Source: JAAYED01 sp040772225 (lineage in GTDB: Bacteria; Chloroflexota; Anaerolineae; UBA1429). From it: 64,000 bases of DNA. The DNA is taken from contig JAXGYO010000002.1 in the NCBI GenBank assembly GCA_040772225.1, positions 620,001 to 684,000 on the forward strand. Reading direction: 5' to 3'. Below, piece by piece: positions 1-12,014 of this stretch. Within the stretch, counting starts at the first letter, position 1. The number at the start of each line of letters is the position of its first letter. Position numbers and translations under genes: made by a program. The notes under the pieces were generated by a model, which was not told the origin of the DNA, did no database searches, and worked only from the letters and a program-made list of their open reading frames with translations.

Positions 1-287
1 GCTGTTGGTGCGGCACCCCCGGGCCCCTGGATCCCCGGCAGGAACGCCGTCCACGGCGTCCCCTCTTTCGCTGGCGTGCTCCTGGGTGTCGCTGACGTCG
101 TCTCGCTCGACGAGGGCCGCGGCGTTTCTGTTCCCATGGGCGTGATTGGACCGACTGACACAGGCGTAGCCGTGATGACCGCAGCGGCAAGATCGGAGTC
201 GCGCGTCAGGCGCAGAGCCAGTGCCACCGCAAAGACGGCGAGACTCAGAAAAAAGACCGCCAGGGTAATTCGCCGCGATAGACTCAT
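1..287 (-). CDS. N-terminal part of a membrane-anchored protein, function unknown
   Basis: An open frame starts at the ATG whose first base is 287 and runs off the window edge after 95 codons with no stop. Residues about 6-26 form a hydrophobic segment after a short basic start (MSLSRR), so this is a signal anchor or uncleaved signal peptide. It is followed by a Pro/Thr/Ser-rich linker of the kind that joins an anchor to an extracytoplasmic domain. That domain lies outside the window, so no function can be given. It follows the cation transporter gene on the same strand after 121 bp. Confidence 0.6.
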   Translation of the reverse strand, partial: MSLSRRITLAVFFLSLAVFAVALALRLTRDSDLAAAVITATPVSVGPITPMGTETPRPSSSETTSATPRSTPAKEGTPWTAFLPGIQGPGGAAPT

Positions 288-408
288 TGAAAGGCCTACA
301 CCTCACTAAGAGAGATGGGCAGGCTTTCCCCTATTCAGGGGCACCAAGTGCCAACACCCATTGGATTGATCAACGGAAGATCCCCTAACACAGAGCGAGC
401 CTACCCCC

Positions 409-1350
409 TTACATACTGGATGCCGGCTCCACATGGACAAAGGCATGATCGACTGCATCCAGTGCCTGGACCGCCTCGCGAACAGCGTGGCTCAGTTGGT
501 GGGCACTTTCCAGCGGCATCGCGCCGTCTGCATAGACATGTACGTCTACACGAAGTCGGGGACCTACGTGCTCCATCACAACCTTGTCGATTCCGACGAC
601 TCCGGGCACAGCGATGATCGCATCGATGACTTCCCGCTCGGTCTCTATCGAAGCGGCGCGACCGATCAGTTGGCCGATCCCGTCGAGTACAACCCTGACC
701 GCCTGGTACAGAATCCATACCCCAACGAGTACGCCCGCAATGGGGTCGGCTTGCGGCATGGCCAGCCGAGCGCCGAGGATACCGATCAGCACGACGCCGG
801 ACGTCAGAATGTCCGTGAGATGGTCGGACGCTGTCGCCAGGATCGCCGGACTGGACACCGCCGTGCCCAGGCGCTTGACCCGCAGGTACATCGCCCCCTT
901 GATCAAGGCTGTCGCTGCTGGGACCAGCAAGAGCCAGGCTCCAAAGACCGAGGACGACCGGCCGCCCCAGGCTGCCACAGCGCCCCGCAACGCCTCTACA
1001 CCCGCAAGCACCATGAAAACACCAATCGCAACGCTGACCAGCGACTCGATCCGTTCATGGCCATGCGGGTGTGACCGGTCGGGCGGTCGCATTGAGAGCC
1101 AGAGCCCGATCATCATCAGCACGCTGTAAGCCAGGTCCGCCGCAGAGTTCGCTGTATCAGAATAGAGAGCACTGCTGCCCGACACTCGTGCGGCATAGGC
1201 CTTGAGCGCCAGAAGGGCACCGTTTCCTACCAGGGCAATGATGATGGCCTGGTAGTAGATCGTCCGTACGGTGGCCTTTACCTGGGTGGACTCGACCCTG
1301 CGTATCTGCTCAGCCAAACGTACCTCCGAGAGCCGAACAACTCGCGACAC
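409..1350 (-). CDS. Cation diffusion facilitator (CDF) family metal transporter
   Basis: A 313-residue inner-membrane metal/proton antiporter of the CDF family, full length for the family. Six hydrophobic segments are visible, with the family motif HPHGHERIESL at 94-104 between TM2 and TM3 and a soluble C-terminal domain (about 215-313) of the type that dimerises and binds metal. The transport-site positions read N68-x3-D72 in TM2 and D176-x3-D180 in TM5, instead of the H/D-x3-D common in zinc and iron exporters, so the metal cannot be assigned. Start is GTG at 1350, a few bases downstream of a possible promoter at 1365-1393 and just past the rrn terminator. Confidence 0.85.
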   Translation of the reverse strand: MSRVVRLSEVRLAEQIRRVESTQVKATVRTIYYQAIIIALVGNGALLALKAYAARVSGSSALYSDTANSAADLAYSVLMMIGLWLSMRPPDRSHPHGHERIESLVSVAIGVFMVLAGVEALRGAVAAWGGRSSSVFGAWLLLVPAATALIKGAMYLRVKRLGTAVSSPAILATASDHLTDILTSGVVLIGILGARLAMPQADPIAGVLVGVWILYQAVRVVLDGIGQLIGRAASIETEREVIDAIIAVPGVVGIDKVVMEHVGPRLRVDVHVYADGAMPLESAHQLSHAVREAVQALDAVDHAFVHVEPASSM

Positions 1351-1364
1351 TCAGCACCTTGGTC

Positions 1365-1393
1365 ATTCTAGCGGTTACGACAGAGCGCGTCGA
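1365..1393 (-). promoter_or_regulatory. Possible promoter of the CDF transporter gene
   Basis: On the minus strand a -35-like TCGACG (1388-1393) and a -10 TAGAAT (1365-1370) are 17 bp apart. The predicted transcription start would be about 8 bases before the GTG start, so the transcript would have almost no leader. Confidence 0.4.
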
Positions 1394-1416
1394 ATCGAGC
1401 GACGTAGGAGCCATAG

Positions 1417-1453
1417 AAAAAAAGCGCACCGTGGCGTGTTGCCCATGGTGCGC
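1417..1453 (-). terminator. Intrinsic terminator of the rrn operon
   Basis: On the minus strand, GCGCACC (1447-1453) pairs with GGTGCGC (1424-1430). The stem can extend inward with one mismatch and is followed directly by seven T (1417-1423). It lies about 20 bp after the 5S gene and ends the rRNA transcript. Confidence 0.85.
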
Positions 1454-1474
1454 GCTGTGGGTATCGAAAAGGGT

Positions 1475-1592
1475 TCCTTGGCAATGACCTACTCTCCCAT
1501 CCCGTCTCCAGGAAAGTACCATCGGCGCTGGAGGGCTTGACTGCCGGGTTCGGTATGGGACCGGGTATACCCCCTCCGCTCATATCACCAAG
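1475..1592 (-). rRNA. rrf: 5S ribosomal RNA
   Basis: About 118 nt. The transcript begins TTGGTGAT and ends ATTGCCAAGG, which pair as helix I. The conserved core CCCATACCGAACCCGG and the segment GCGCCGATGGTACT, typical of bacterial 5S RNA, are both present. It is the last gene of the rrn operon. The ends are placed by helix I and may be off by one or two bases. Confidence 0.93.
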
Positions 1593-1615
1593 AAACCCTA
1601 TTCTCCATGTTAATG

Positions 1616-1678
1616 GCACATGCTTCGCATGTGCTCAGACGTATGTACCCATACGTCTTAACGCACTTCTGAGTGCGT
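1616..1678 (-). other. Three tandem hairpins in the 23S-5S spacer
   Basis: Three perfect short inverted repeats lie end to end: GCACATGC/GCATGTGC (1616-1623, 1627-1634), AGACGTATG/CATACGTCT (1637-1645, 1650-1658) and ACGCACT/AGTGCGT (1661-1667, 1672-1678). None is followed by a T-run, so they are unlikely to stop transcription before 5S. They may be processing or stability elements. Confidence 0.55.
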
Positions 1679-1706
1679 CTTGCACCCTAAAAACTGAACA
1701 GGGTTT
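1679..1706 (-). other. 23S rRNA processing stem, 3' arm
   Basis: In the transcript this 28-nt arm pairs with the arm at 4716-4743 along its whole length with one G-U pair, closing a stem that brackets 23S rRNA. Such stems are RNase III substrates in bacterial rRNA maturation (family knowledge). Confidence 0.8.
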
Positions 1707-1721
1707 CTTACCTAAACTGAC

Positions 1722-4698
<2,977 letters not shown>

Positions 4699-4715
4699 TC
4701 CGTCTTACTAGACAA

Positions 4716-4743
4716 AAACCCTGTTCAGTTTTTAAGGTGCAAG
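4716..4743 (-). other. 23S rRNA processing stem, 5' arm
   Basis: Complementary over 28 nt to 1679-1706 with a single G-U pair. It lies between tRNA-Ala and the 23S 5' end, as expected for the long-range stem cut by RNase III. Confidence 0.8.
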
Positions 4744-4817
4744 TCTGGAAAGTCTGAGGCTTTACCACCGCTGGCGGCTCTGCACCCCTTTCTCCGCCTC
4801 AAGCTCTCGCTTGATTG

Positions 4818-4890
4818 TGGAGATGAGGGGACTCGAACCCCTGGCCCCCTCCGTGCAAGGGAGGTGCTCTCCCAGCTGAGCTACATCCCC
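4818..4890 (-). tRNA. tRNA-Ala (TGC)
   Basis: A 73-nt cloverleaf. The acceptor GGGGATG pairs with CATCTCC, and the anticodon loop is CTTGCAC with anticodon TGC. The T arm GGGGTTCGAGTCCCC is intact and the discriminator base is A. No CCA is encoded. It lies in the 16S-23S spacer downstream of tRNA-Ile, the standard arrangement. Confidence 0.96.
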
Positions 4891-4902
4891 CAGCTTCCCC
4901 TG

Positions 4903-4976
4903 TGGGCCTTTCTGGACTCGAACCAGAGACCTCTCCCTTATCAGAGGAGTGCTCTAGCCGGCTGAGCTAAAGGCCC
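4903..4976 (-). tRNA. tRNA-Ile (GAT)
   Basis: A 74-nt cloverleaf. The acceptor GGGCCTT pairs with AAGGCCC, the anticodon loop CTGATAA carries anticodon GAT, and the T arm CTGGTTCGAGTCCAG is intact. No CCA is encoded. It is the first tRNA after 16S in the rrn spacer. Confidence 0.96.
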
Positions 4977-4981
4977 GCTCC

Positions 4982-5008
4982 CCTTAACAACTAAAAAGTG
5001 ACAGAAAC
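4982..5008 (-). other. 16S rRNA processing stem, 3' arm
   Basis: 27 nt complementary to 6690-6716 with one G-U pair. The two arms enclose the whole 16S gene and form the expected RNase III stem. Confidence 0.8.
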
Positions 5009-5072
5009 GCGCTCGCCCTTGACTCGGTTCTTGCCTCTCAGCCACCGCTGACTTTGAGGTCTTTTTCTACCC

Positions 5073-6633
<1,561 letters not shown>

Positions 6634-6689
6634 AAGTTACCCTCTCACGAGAGTTGGTTTCTGACTAAACTCAAGTTCTTGGACTCGCT

Positions 6690-6716
6690 GTTTCTGTCAC
6701 TCTTTAGTTGTTAAGG
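6690..6716 (-). other. 16S rRNA processing stem, 5' arm
   Basis: 27 nt that pair with 4982-5008, placed in the leader about 55 nt before mature 16S. Confidence 0.8.
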
Positions 6717-6790
6717 TGTTTCCGCTTCGCCCATGACCCTGTTCCCAGCGCCTCAGACCCCGCGGTCACCCGCTCCCGGGTGCATTGATC

Positions 6791-6819
6791 ATTCTACCCG
6801 ATCCCACAGCTACAGTCAA
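6791..6819 (-). promoter_or_regulatory. rrn promoter P2
   Basis: On the minus strand, -35 TTGACT (6814-6819) and -10 TAGAAT (6791-6796) with 17 bp spacing, about 160 bp before 16S. It is the second of two tandem promoters, as is common for rRNA operons. Confidence 0.8.
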
Positions 6820-6872
6820 GTCGCTGTAAAACCCTGTGTAATGATCCGCTACCCCCTTGCGGGTGGACGGAC

Positions 6873-6901
6873 AGTATCGCACATCATCGAGATCCTGTCA
6901 A
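6873..6901 (-). promoter_or_regulatory. rrn promoter P1
   Basis: On the minus strand, a perfect -35 TTGACA (6896-6901) and -10 GATACT (6873-6878) with 17 bp spacing. It lies about 80 bp upstream of P2. The 450 bp from 6634 to 7085 holds only the leader, these promoters, the 16S processing arm and the recR terminator; I see no gene in it. Confidence 0.8.
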
Positions 6902-7000
6902 ATTCACTTCCGGGTCCCACAACGGGTAACCCAAAGCTCTTTCGGCCATCTCCGCAACGATATCTGCCACCCTATGATCGCTCCAAAAGTGCGTGAGGAG

Positions 7001-7061
7001 AAAAAAGTGATTCCCGCCTCACATCGCGCTGAACCATCTGGTCAAGCGCAACGAGGCGGGA
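7001..7061 (-). terminator. Intrinsic terminator of the dnaX-ybaB-recR operon
   Basis: On the minus strand, TCCCGCCTC (7053-7061) pairs with GAGGCGGGA (7012-7020). The interior also pairs (TTGCGCTTGACC with GGTTCAGCGCGA, with wobbles). A short spacer then leads to six T (7001-7006). It separates recR from the rrn promoters. Confidence 0.8.
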
Positions 7062-7085
7062 TGATACACGGGTCCAGTTGGCCTG

Positions 7086-7685
7086 TCAAATACGCCTTCG
7101 GCCTGCGAGCGCCTCCGATAGGGTCATCCGATCAGCATACTCCAGGTCGCCCCCACGAGGTAGTCCCAATGCCAATCGCGTTACGGGAATGTCGAGAGGC
7201 TGGATCAGGCGCGCCAGATAGATCGCGGTCGCGTCGCCCTCCAGTGTCGGGTTCGTGGCAATGATGACCTCATGCACGCCACCATTCCCCAGACGCTTTA
7301 TCAGCGGCTGAATGCGCAACTCATCCGGCCCAATGCGCTCCATCGGTGAGATATGCCCGTGCAGTACATGGTAGAGCCCATGATAGGTCCCCGTGTTTTC
7401 TATAGCGACAACATCCAGGGGCTCTTCCACCACGCACACGGTCTCGCGATCGCGGCGCAGGTCGACGCATATCTCGCAGGGATCTGTTTCACTGATGTTA
7501 TAGCACTGGGAGCAGACAATTGTCTGGCGATGCAAAGCCAGCAATGCCTCCGCGAGGCTGACAGCCTCCTCCTCCCCTGTGCGCAACAGATGATATGTCA
7601 GCCTGGACGCAGTTTTGGGGCCAATCCCCGGAAGCCTGCTGAGGGCATCGATCAGCCTGTCGACCGCCCGGGGCATTGAGGCCAT
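7086..7685 (-). CDS. recR: Recombination mediator protein RecR
   Basis: A 199-residue RecR, the standard length. It helps RecO load RecA at single-stranded gaps. The order of parts is normal: an N-terminal helix-hairpin-helix (LSRLPGIGPKTASRL near 15-29), a four-cysteine zinc finger (CSQC and CEIC near 58-73), a Toprim domain (VVEEPLDVVAIE), and the C-terminal LALGLPRGGDLEYAD segment before the last helix. Its ATG overlaps the ybaB stop as TAATG, so it is translationally coupled. The dnaX-ybaB-recR order is a very common bacterial operon. Confidence 0.97.
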   Translation of the reverse strand: MASMPRAVDRLIDALSRLPGIGPKTASRLTYHLLRTGEEEAVSLAEALLALHRQTIVCSQCYNISETDPCEICVDLRRDRETVCVVEEPLDVVAIENTGTYHGLYHVLHGHISPMERIGPDELRIQPLIKRLGNGGVHEVIIATNPTLEGDATAIYLARLIQPLDIPVTRLALGLPRGGDLEYADRMTLSEALAGRRRI

Positions 7686-8038
7686 TACAGCAGATCACCC
7701 ACGTTGAGTCCGGTCGCAAAGGGGCTCATCCGCTCCTGGGTGAGCTGAGCTACTTTTGCATGGGCCTCCTGGAAAGCAGCCACGATGAGGTCCTGCAACA
7801 TCTCAACATCCTCAGGGTCAACCACATCTGGCTTGATGGTGATGGAACGTACCTCTTGCGAACCGCTCATCTCAATGGTAACGGCACCACCGCCCACGGT
7901 AGCAGTGACCACTTCCTGCTCAAGGTTCGCCTGAGCCTCTTCCATCTGCGCCTGCAGAGCCTGAAGTTGCTTGAGCATATCATTCTGGCGCCCGCCCGCC
8001 TGCGGGGGGCGGTATTTGCCCCTACCTTTGCTTGCCAT
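7685..8038 (-). CDS. ybaB: YbaB/EbfC family nucleoid-associated protein
   Basis: A 117-residue small DNA-binding protein of the YbaB/EbfC family. The central helix (MLKQLQALQAQMEEAQANL) and the short strand region (VTATVGGGAVTIEM) are typical. The Gly/Arg-rich N-terminus (KGRGKYRPPQAGG) is longer than in E. coli YbaB. It starts with ATG at 8038 after the SD GGAGG. It lies between dnaX and recR, overlapping the recR start by one base. Confidence 0.93.
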   Translation of the reverse strand: MASKGRGKYRPPQAGGRQNDMLKQLQALQAQMEEAQANLEQEVVTATVGGGAVTIEMSGSQEVRSITIKPDVVDPEDVEMLQDLIVAAFQEAHAKVAQLTQERMSPFATGLNVGDLL

Positions 8039-8058
8039 CGAAAATCCTCCTGACGTTA

Positions 8059-9954
8059 CTATGACTCATCCTCAGACAGTTCCACCCTGGTCACATGGCC
8101 GCCGCGCTGCTCGAGCGCCTTGACGGCAGGATGGTTGAGAAGCTCCTGCTCGCGCTGCGTGCGGCGATCCACCCGGCTGAATAGGCTCTCGTCCGGCGGC
8201 GCCGCCGCGCGCGTGCGCTCTATCTCCGCCTTGTCGACGACGCACTGCACGCGACAAGGCGCTTCCAGTACCTCGCTCATGATTTGCTCAACCAGCACCG
8301 AGCGTTTCGCCTCGGACAACCTGTCCCGGTGAAAAGTCGACTCGCACCCGAGGACCACAACATCGTCATTCACGCGAATGGGATACGTACTGCGCAGAAA
8401 CGCCTGGACGCTGCGATCGGCCGCGCCCATGCGGCTCATAATCTGGCTCCACTTGCCTTGCACCCACTCCAGGGTAACTTCAGCTCGGCCGTCCGCACCA
8501 GATTGTGTCAAATCTGGCCCGGCATCAGCGAGCCCTTGCTCTGTCGCATCCGAGACCTCCTGCGCCACCGGAACAGCTTCGGGCGCGCTGTCCGGAGCGA
8601 CCGCGTCGCTCACCTGGTGGACACCGCCATCTGCGACAGTCTCGGCAACCGCAGATGTCTCCGCAACGACCGGCTCGGGACTGTGATCCGCACGGTCTGG
8701 CGCGCCTGAGATGCCCTCCTGCGCAGCAAGCACAGCGACCTGCTTCTCGGGCGGCTCGACAGGGCCCTGCGGCTTACTGGAGACAGCCGCGGTCTCCCTG
8801 GAAACCCCACTGGCCGGTATAGATGCGCTCCCTGCCGGGAAAGTGAGCACGGTGTCCCCACGCCGGCACGCGATGATGGTCTCAACGACTGCCAGCTCCA
8901 GGGGAAGTTGCGTCCGGATCGCTGTCCTTAGACCCTGCGCAGAGTCGTTAAAGGAGCGGATGGCCTGAACAAGAAACTGCGCGGAAAAGCCTGTAGCTCC
9001 CGTCAAGGCGCGCAGCGATTCGACAGTGCCCGGCCCAAGATAGGCCAGCGCATCATCGCTCCCAACGCTAATCAGCAGCAACCCCCGCAACTGATCGAGC
9101 ACCTCACCGACAAACTGGCGAGGATCGGCGCCTTGATCGAGAGCCTGATTAACGAGACGCAGTCCAGAACCTGCATCTCCGGCCAACATGGACGCGATCA
9201 GATCTGTGACCAGTTCTGCCGGCGCAGCCCCCAATAGGTGCTGAACCAATTCGAGCTCAACAACCCCCGAAGTGTAGGCCGCCACATGCTCCAGCAGGCT
9301 CTCTGCGTCCCTAAAGCTCCCGGCGGCACGCCGTGCGATATACTCTAGCGCCGCGCTGTCGACCTCCATACTCTCACCGGCGCAGATCTGTTGCAGCTTG
9401 GTGAGGATCACCGGAACGGAAGCACGCCTAAAGTCGAACCGCTGACAGCGAGACAGGATGGTATCCAGAAGGCGATGAGGTTCCGTCGTACACAGAATAA
9501 AGATCACGTGGGGCGGCGGCTCCTCCAGCGTCTTTAGCAAGGCGTTGGAAGCCTCCTTGGTCAACATGTGAACTTCGTCGATGACGTACACCTTATAGCG
9601 CGCCTCGTGCGGTACAAAGCCGACACGCTCGCGCAGCTCCCGAATCTCATCGATACCGCGATTCGACGCGGCATCAATCTCCATCAAGTCGAGGCTGCGC
9701 CCCTCGGTGATGGTCGTGCACATGTGACATGCGTTACAGGGCGGATCATCCGTATCGCCCACACAGTTCACGGCCTTGGCCATGATGCGGGCCGTGGAGG
9801 TCTTGCCCGTGCCCCGCAGGCCGGTGAATAGGTAGGCGTGACCGATCCGACCCGCTTTGATCTGATTTCTCAGCGTCGCAGTGATATGCTCCTGGCCCAG
9901 CACATCATCGAATGTCTGGCTGCGCCAACGATTGTAGAGAGCTTGTGAGGTCAT
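8059..9954 (-). CDS. dnaX: DNA polymerase III subunits gamma/tau
   Basis: A 631-residue clamp-loader ATPase. It has an AAA+ domain with Walker A (GLRGTGKTSTARIM near 45-58), a zinc module (C-x8-C-x2-C-x2-C near 65-79), DEVHML as Walker B, and an SRC sensor/arginine-finger motif. Domain III follows, then a long Ala/Pro/Glu-rich linker (about 370-500) and a C-terminal domain (about 500-600) that in tau contacts the polymerase and helicase. I saw no A-rich slippery run that would make a short gamma form. First gene of the operon, with an SD-like AAAGGA and a promoter at 10009-10037. Confidence 0.96.
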   Translation of the reverse strand: MTSQALYNRWRSQTFDDVLGQEHITATLRNQIKAGRIGHAYLFTGLRGTGKTSTARIMAKAVNCVGDTDDPPCNACHMCTTITEGRSLDLMEIDAASNRGIDEIRELRERVGFVPHEARYKVYVIDEVHMLTKEASNALLKTLEEPPPHVIFILCTTEPHRLLDTILSRCQRFDFRRASVPVILTKLQQICAGESMEVDSAALEYIARRAAGSFRDAESLLEHVAAYTSGVVELELVQHLLGAAPAELVTDLIASMLAGDAGSGLRLVNQALDQGADPRQFVGEVLDQLRGLLLISVGSDDALAYLGPGTVESLRALTGATGFSAQFLVQAIRSFNDSAQGLRTAIRTQLPLELAVVETIIACRRGDTVLTFPAGSASIPASGVSRETAAVSSKPQGPVEPPEKQVAVLAAQEGISGAPDRADHSPEPVVAETSAVAETVADGGVHQVSDAVAPDSAPEAVPVAQEVSDATEQGLADAGPDLTQSGADGRAEVTLEWVQGKWSQIMSRMGAADRSVQAFLRSTYPIRVNDDVVVLGCESTFHRDRLSEAKRSVLVEQIMSEVLEAPCRVQCVVDKAEIERTRAAAPPDESLFSRVDRRTQREQELLNHPAVKALEQRGGHVTRVELSEDES

Positions 9955-10008
9955 TGAGAGATCATCCTTTGCGGCACACGCTAGCGGCTATCACAAGCAG
10001 CCAGGTGC

Positions 10009-10037
10009 AGTTTATCACTGCGCAAGGTGCGAGGCAA
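10009..10037 (-). promoter_or_regulatory. Promoter of dnaX-ybaB-recR
   Basis: On the minus strand, -35 TTGCCT (10032-10037) and -10 TAAACT (10009-10014), 17 bp apart and about 55 bp before the dnaX ATG. Confidence 0.5.
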
Positions 10038-10067
10038 GACTCGCGAGAGGTGCCTGGCCAGGGCAGC

Positions 10068-10106
10068 GGAGCCGGCCCGATGGATCGCGCTCCATGGGCC
10101 GGCTCC
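10068..10106 (-). terminator. Strong hairpin after the transketolase genes
   Basis: GGAGCCGGCCC (10068-10078) pairs perfectly with GGGCCGGCTCC (10096-10106), and TGGA/TCCA can pair inside. It lies 25 bp after the stop of the transketolase C-terminal gene and before the dnaX promoter. There is no T-run on either side, so it may act with Rho or only protect the 3' end. Confidence 0.5.
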
Positions 10107-10130
10107 GACAGAGACTGAAACGATCAGAAT

Positions 10131-11072
10131 CTACAGGCGCCCCATAGCGCGGCTGATGGATGCCGCGATGCCTGTGGGCGTAAGGCCGTGTTTGTCGAGT
10201 AACTCATCAGCCGTGGCGGATTCCCCAAAGACGTCACGGGTGCCCAGGCGAAGCAGGCGCGAGCTGCCACCTGTCTCGGCCATCACCTCTGCTACCGCGC
10301 CCCCCAGTCCCCCGATGATGCTATGCTCCTCCACCGTGACCACCAGAGGAGCAGCCATGGCACGTTCCACTGCACCGGTATCCAGTGGCTTGAGGCTAGA
10401 CATATTCACTACAGAGGCATCCACGCCCTGCTCCGCAAGGAGCTCAGCTGCGTCTAGCGCTGCACTCACCATATGCCCACAGGCGATGATGGCTACATCA
10501 TCGCCCTCGCGAAGCCAGGGAGCACGTCCGAGCTCGAAAACATAGTCGGCCGGGAGAACATCTGGCACGGGATACCTTCCCAGCCTGAGGTAGACAGGGC
10601 CATCGAGCTCCTGTGCGGCGGCGAGAGTCATGGCCCGCGTCTCCACTCCGTCAGCCGGGACGAGCACGCGCATGTGCGGTAACGCGCGCATCAGGGCAAT
10701 GTCCTCGAGCGACTGATGGCTGGCCCCGTCGGGTCCCTGCGTAAGGCCCGCGCTGGATGCCGCCAGGATCACGTGCAGGCTCGGATAGCAGATCTGAATC
10801 CGAATCTGGTCATAGCAGTGCGCCGTAATAAACATCGCAAAGGTATTCACATAGGGAATCATCCCACTGGCGGCCAGACCGGCCGCAGTGCTGGCCATGT
10901 CCATCTCCGAGATGCCCATATCCACAAACCGCTCAGGGAAGGCATCGCGAAACAGCACCGTGCGCGTTGACCGGTACAAGTCAGCGTCAAGTACTGCGAT
11001 CCGATCGTTCAGGCGTCCTGCCTCAAGCAGCGCCTCACCATAGACATGCCGCGTCTCACGTTTCTCGCTCAC
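10131..11072 (-). CDS. Transketolase, C-terminal subunit
   Basis: 313 residues covering the pyrimidine-binding and C-terminal domains of transketolase (pentose phosphate and Calvin-type sugar interconversion). The motif HQSLEDIALMRALP, where the glutamate activates thiamine diphosphate, and the C-terminal domain (VVTVEEHSIIGGLGGAVAE) are present. I place the start at GTG 11072 because a full AAGGAGG (11081-11087) sits six bases upstream, inside the end of the partner gene; a longer frame to 11096 would lack such a site. It works as a heteromer with the product of the preceding gene, as in other split transketolases. Confidence 0.92.
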   Translation of the reverse strand: MSEKRETRHVYGEALLEAGRLNDRIAVLDADLYRSTRTVLFRDAFPERFVDMGISEMDMASTAAGLAASGMIPYVNTFAMFITAHCYDQIRIQICYPSLHVILAASSAGLTQGPDGASHQSLEDIALMRALPHMRVLVPADGVETRAMTLAAAQELDGPVYLRLGRYPVPDVLPADYVFELGRAPWLREGDDVAIIACGHMVSAALDAAELLAEQGVDASVVNMSSLKPLDTGAVERAMAAPLVVTVEEHSIIGGLGGAVAEVMAETGGSSRLLRLGTRDVFGESATADELLDKHGLTPTGIAASISRAMGRL

Positions 11073-11073
11073 C

Positions 11074-11919
11074 CTACGCCTCCTTCGCCAGGCCACGTTC
11101 CGACCGGACAGCCGCCAGCGCCTCGGTCACCTGCTCCGGCGTCAATGCCACATTGTGATAGTCAGGGACGCCCTCCATGAACGGCACCCCCTTTCCCTTG
11201 ACGGTGCGCGCCACAATGAGACAGGGAGCATCTGTTGTATCATGCGCCCAATCCAGTGCGTCACAGATAGCGCTCATATCATGGCCATCGATCTCGCGCA
11301 CATGCCAGCCAAAGGCCTCGAACTTGGCATCCAGTCCCGCCAGGTCCTTGCCACAGTAGGATGTGTCCATCGCCTTGAGGCCATTTCTATCAAGAATGGC
11401 GGTGACGTTGCCGAGACACTGTACTGCAGCCGTCCGAGTCGCCTCCCAGATCTGACCCTCTTGCGTCTCGCCATCGCCGATGAGGCAGTAGACGTCGTAG
11501 TAGAGCCCCTGCATCCGTCCCGCCAGCGCCATGCCGTTGGCAAAGGATAGACCCTGCCCCAGCGAACCCGTACAGCCCTCGATGCCGGGCAAGAGATGTG
11601 ATGCCGGGTGACCCTGCAATCGGGTACCCAGTTTCTTGAGGGTGGCGAGTTCTTCGCGCGGAAACACGCCCAGCATCGCTAACGCTGCATATTGCGCAGG
11701 TACGCAATGACCCTTGCTCATGATAAAACGATCCCGCTCCGGCCAGTCCGGCCTCGCAGGGTCATACTTCATGCGGTAAAAATACAATGCGGTAACCAGA
11801 TCCGCTGCTGACAGAGAGCCACCGAAATGATGTGCCTTGTTGGCCCCCATCATACGGATGATCTCGGTGCGCAGCTCCACCGCGCGTTCTCGCAATGCGT
11901 CAATGTCGCGGACAGCCAT
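11074..11919 (-). CDS. Transketolase, N-terminal subunit
   Basis: 281 residues carrying the diphosphate-binding half. The thiamine diphosphate motif GDGE...N is seen as GDGETQEGQIWEA followed by ILDRNG, and FIMSKGHCVPAQYAAL holds the substrate-site His. Start is ATG 11919, preceded by AAGGAGGGACG. A longer frame to 11973 is unlikely because it would run into the promoter region. Its stop is one base before the GTG of the C-terminal subunit, so the two are made in equal amounts. Together with the transaldolase gene near 21 kb they give a non-oxidative pentose pathway. Confidence 0.93.
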   Translation of the reverse strand: MAVRDIDALRERAVELRTEIIRMMGANKAHHFGGSLSAADLVTALYFYRMKYDPARPDWPERDRFIMSKGHCVPAQYAALAMLGVFPREELATLKKLGTRLQGHPASHLLPGIEGCTGSLGQGLSFANGMALAGRMQGLYYDVYCLIGDGETQEGQIWEATRTAAVQCLGNVTAILDRNGLKAMDTSYCGKDLAGLDAKFEAFGWHVREIDGHDMSAICDALDWAHDTTDAPCLIVARTVKGKGVPFMEGVPDYHNVALTPEQVTEALAAVRSERGLAKEA

Positions 11920-11985
11920 CGTCCCTCCTTGCGCTGAAATACATCCCGCCAGATCATACACCGGCGGCGTCACGATACGGTGCGT

Positions 11986-12014
11986 ACTCTAGAGTTATAC
12001 AGACTCACGGTCAA
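11986..12014 (-). promoter_or_regulatory. Promoter of the split transketolase genes
   Basis: On the minus strand, -35 TTGACC (12009-12014), which contains the TGA stop of the amidohydrolase gene, and -10 TAGAGT (11986-11991), spaced 17 bp. The predicted leader is about 60 nt. Confidence 0.5.

Noticed and set aside
8059..9954. Programmed frameshift in dnaX
   Set aside because: I found no A-rich slippery heptamer with a following hairpin in the gene.
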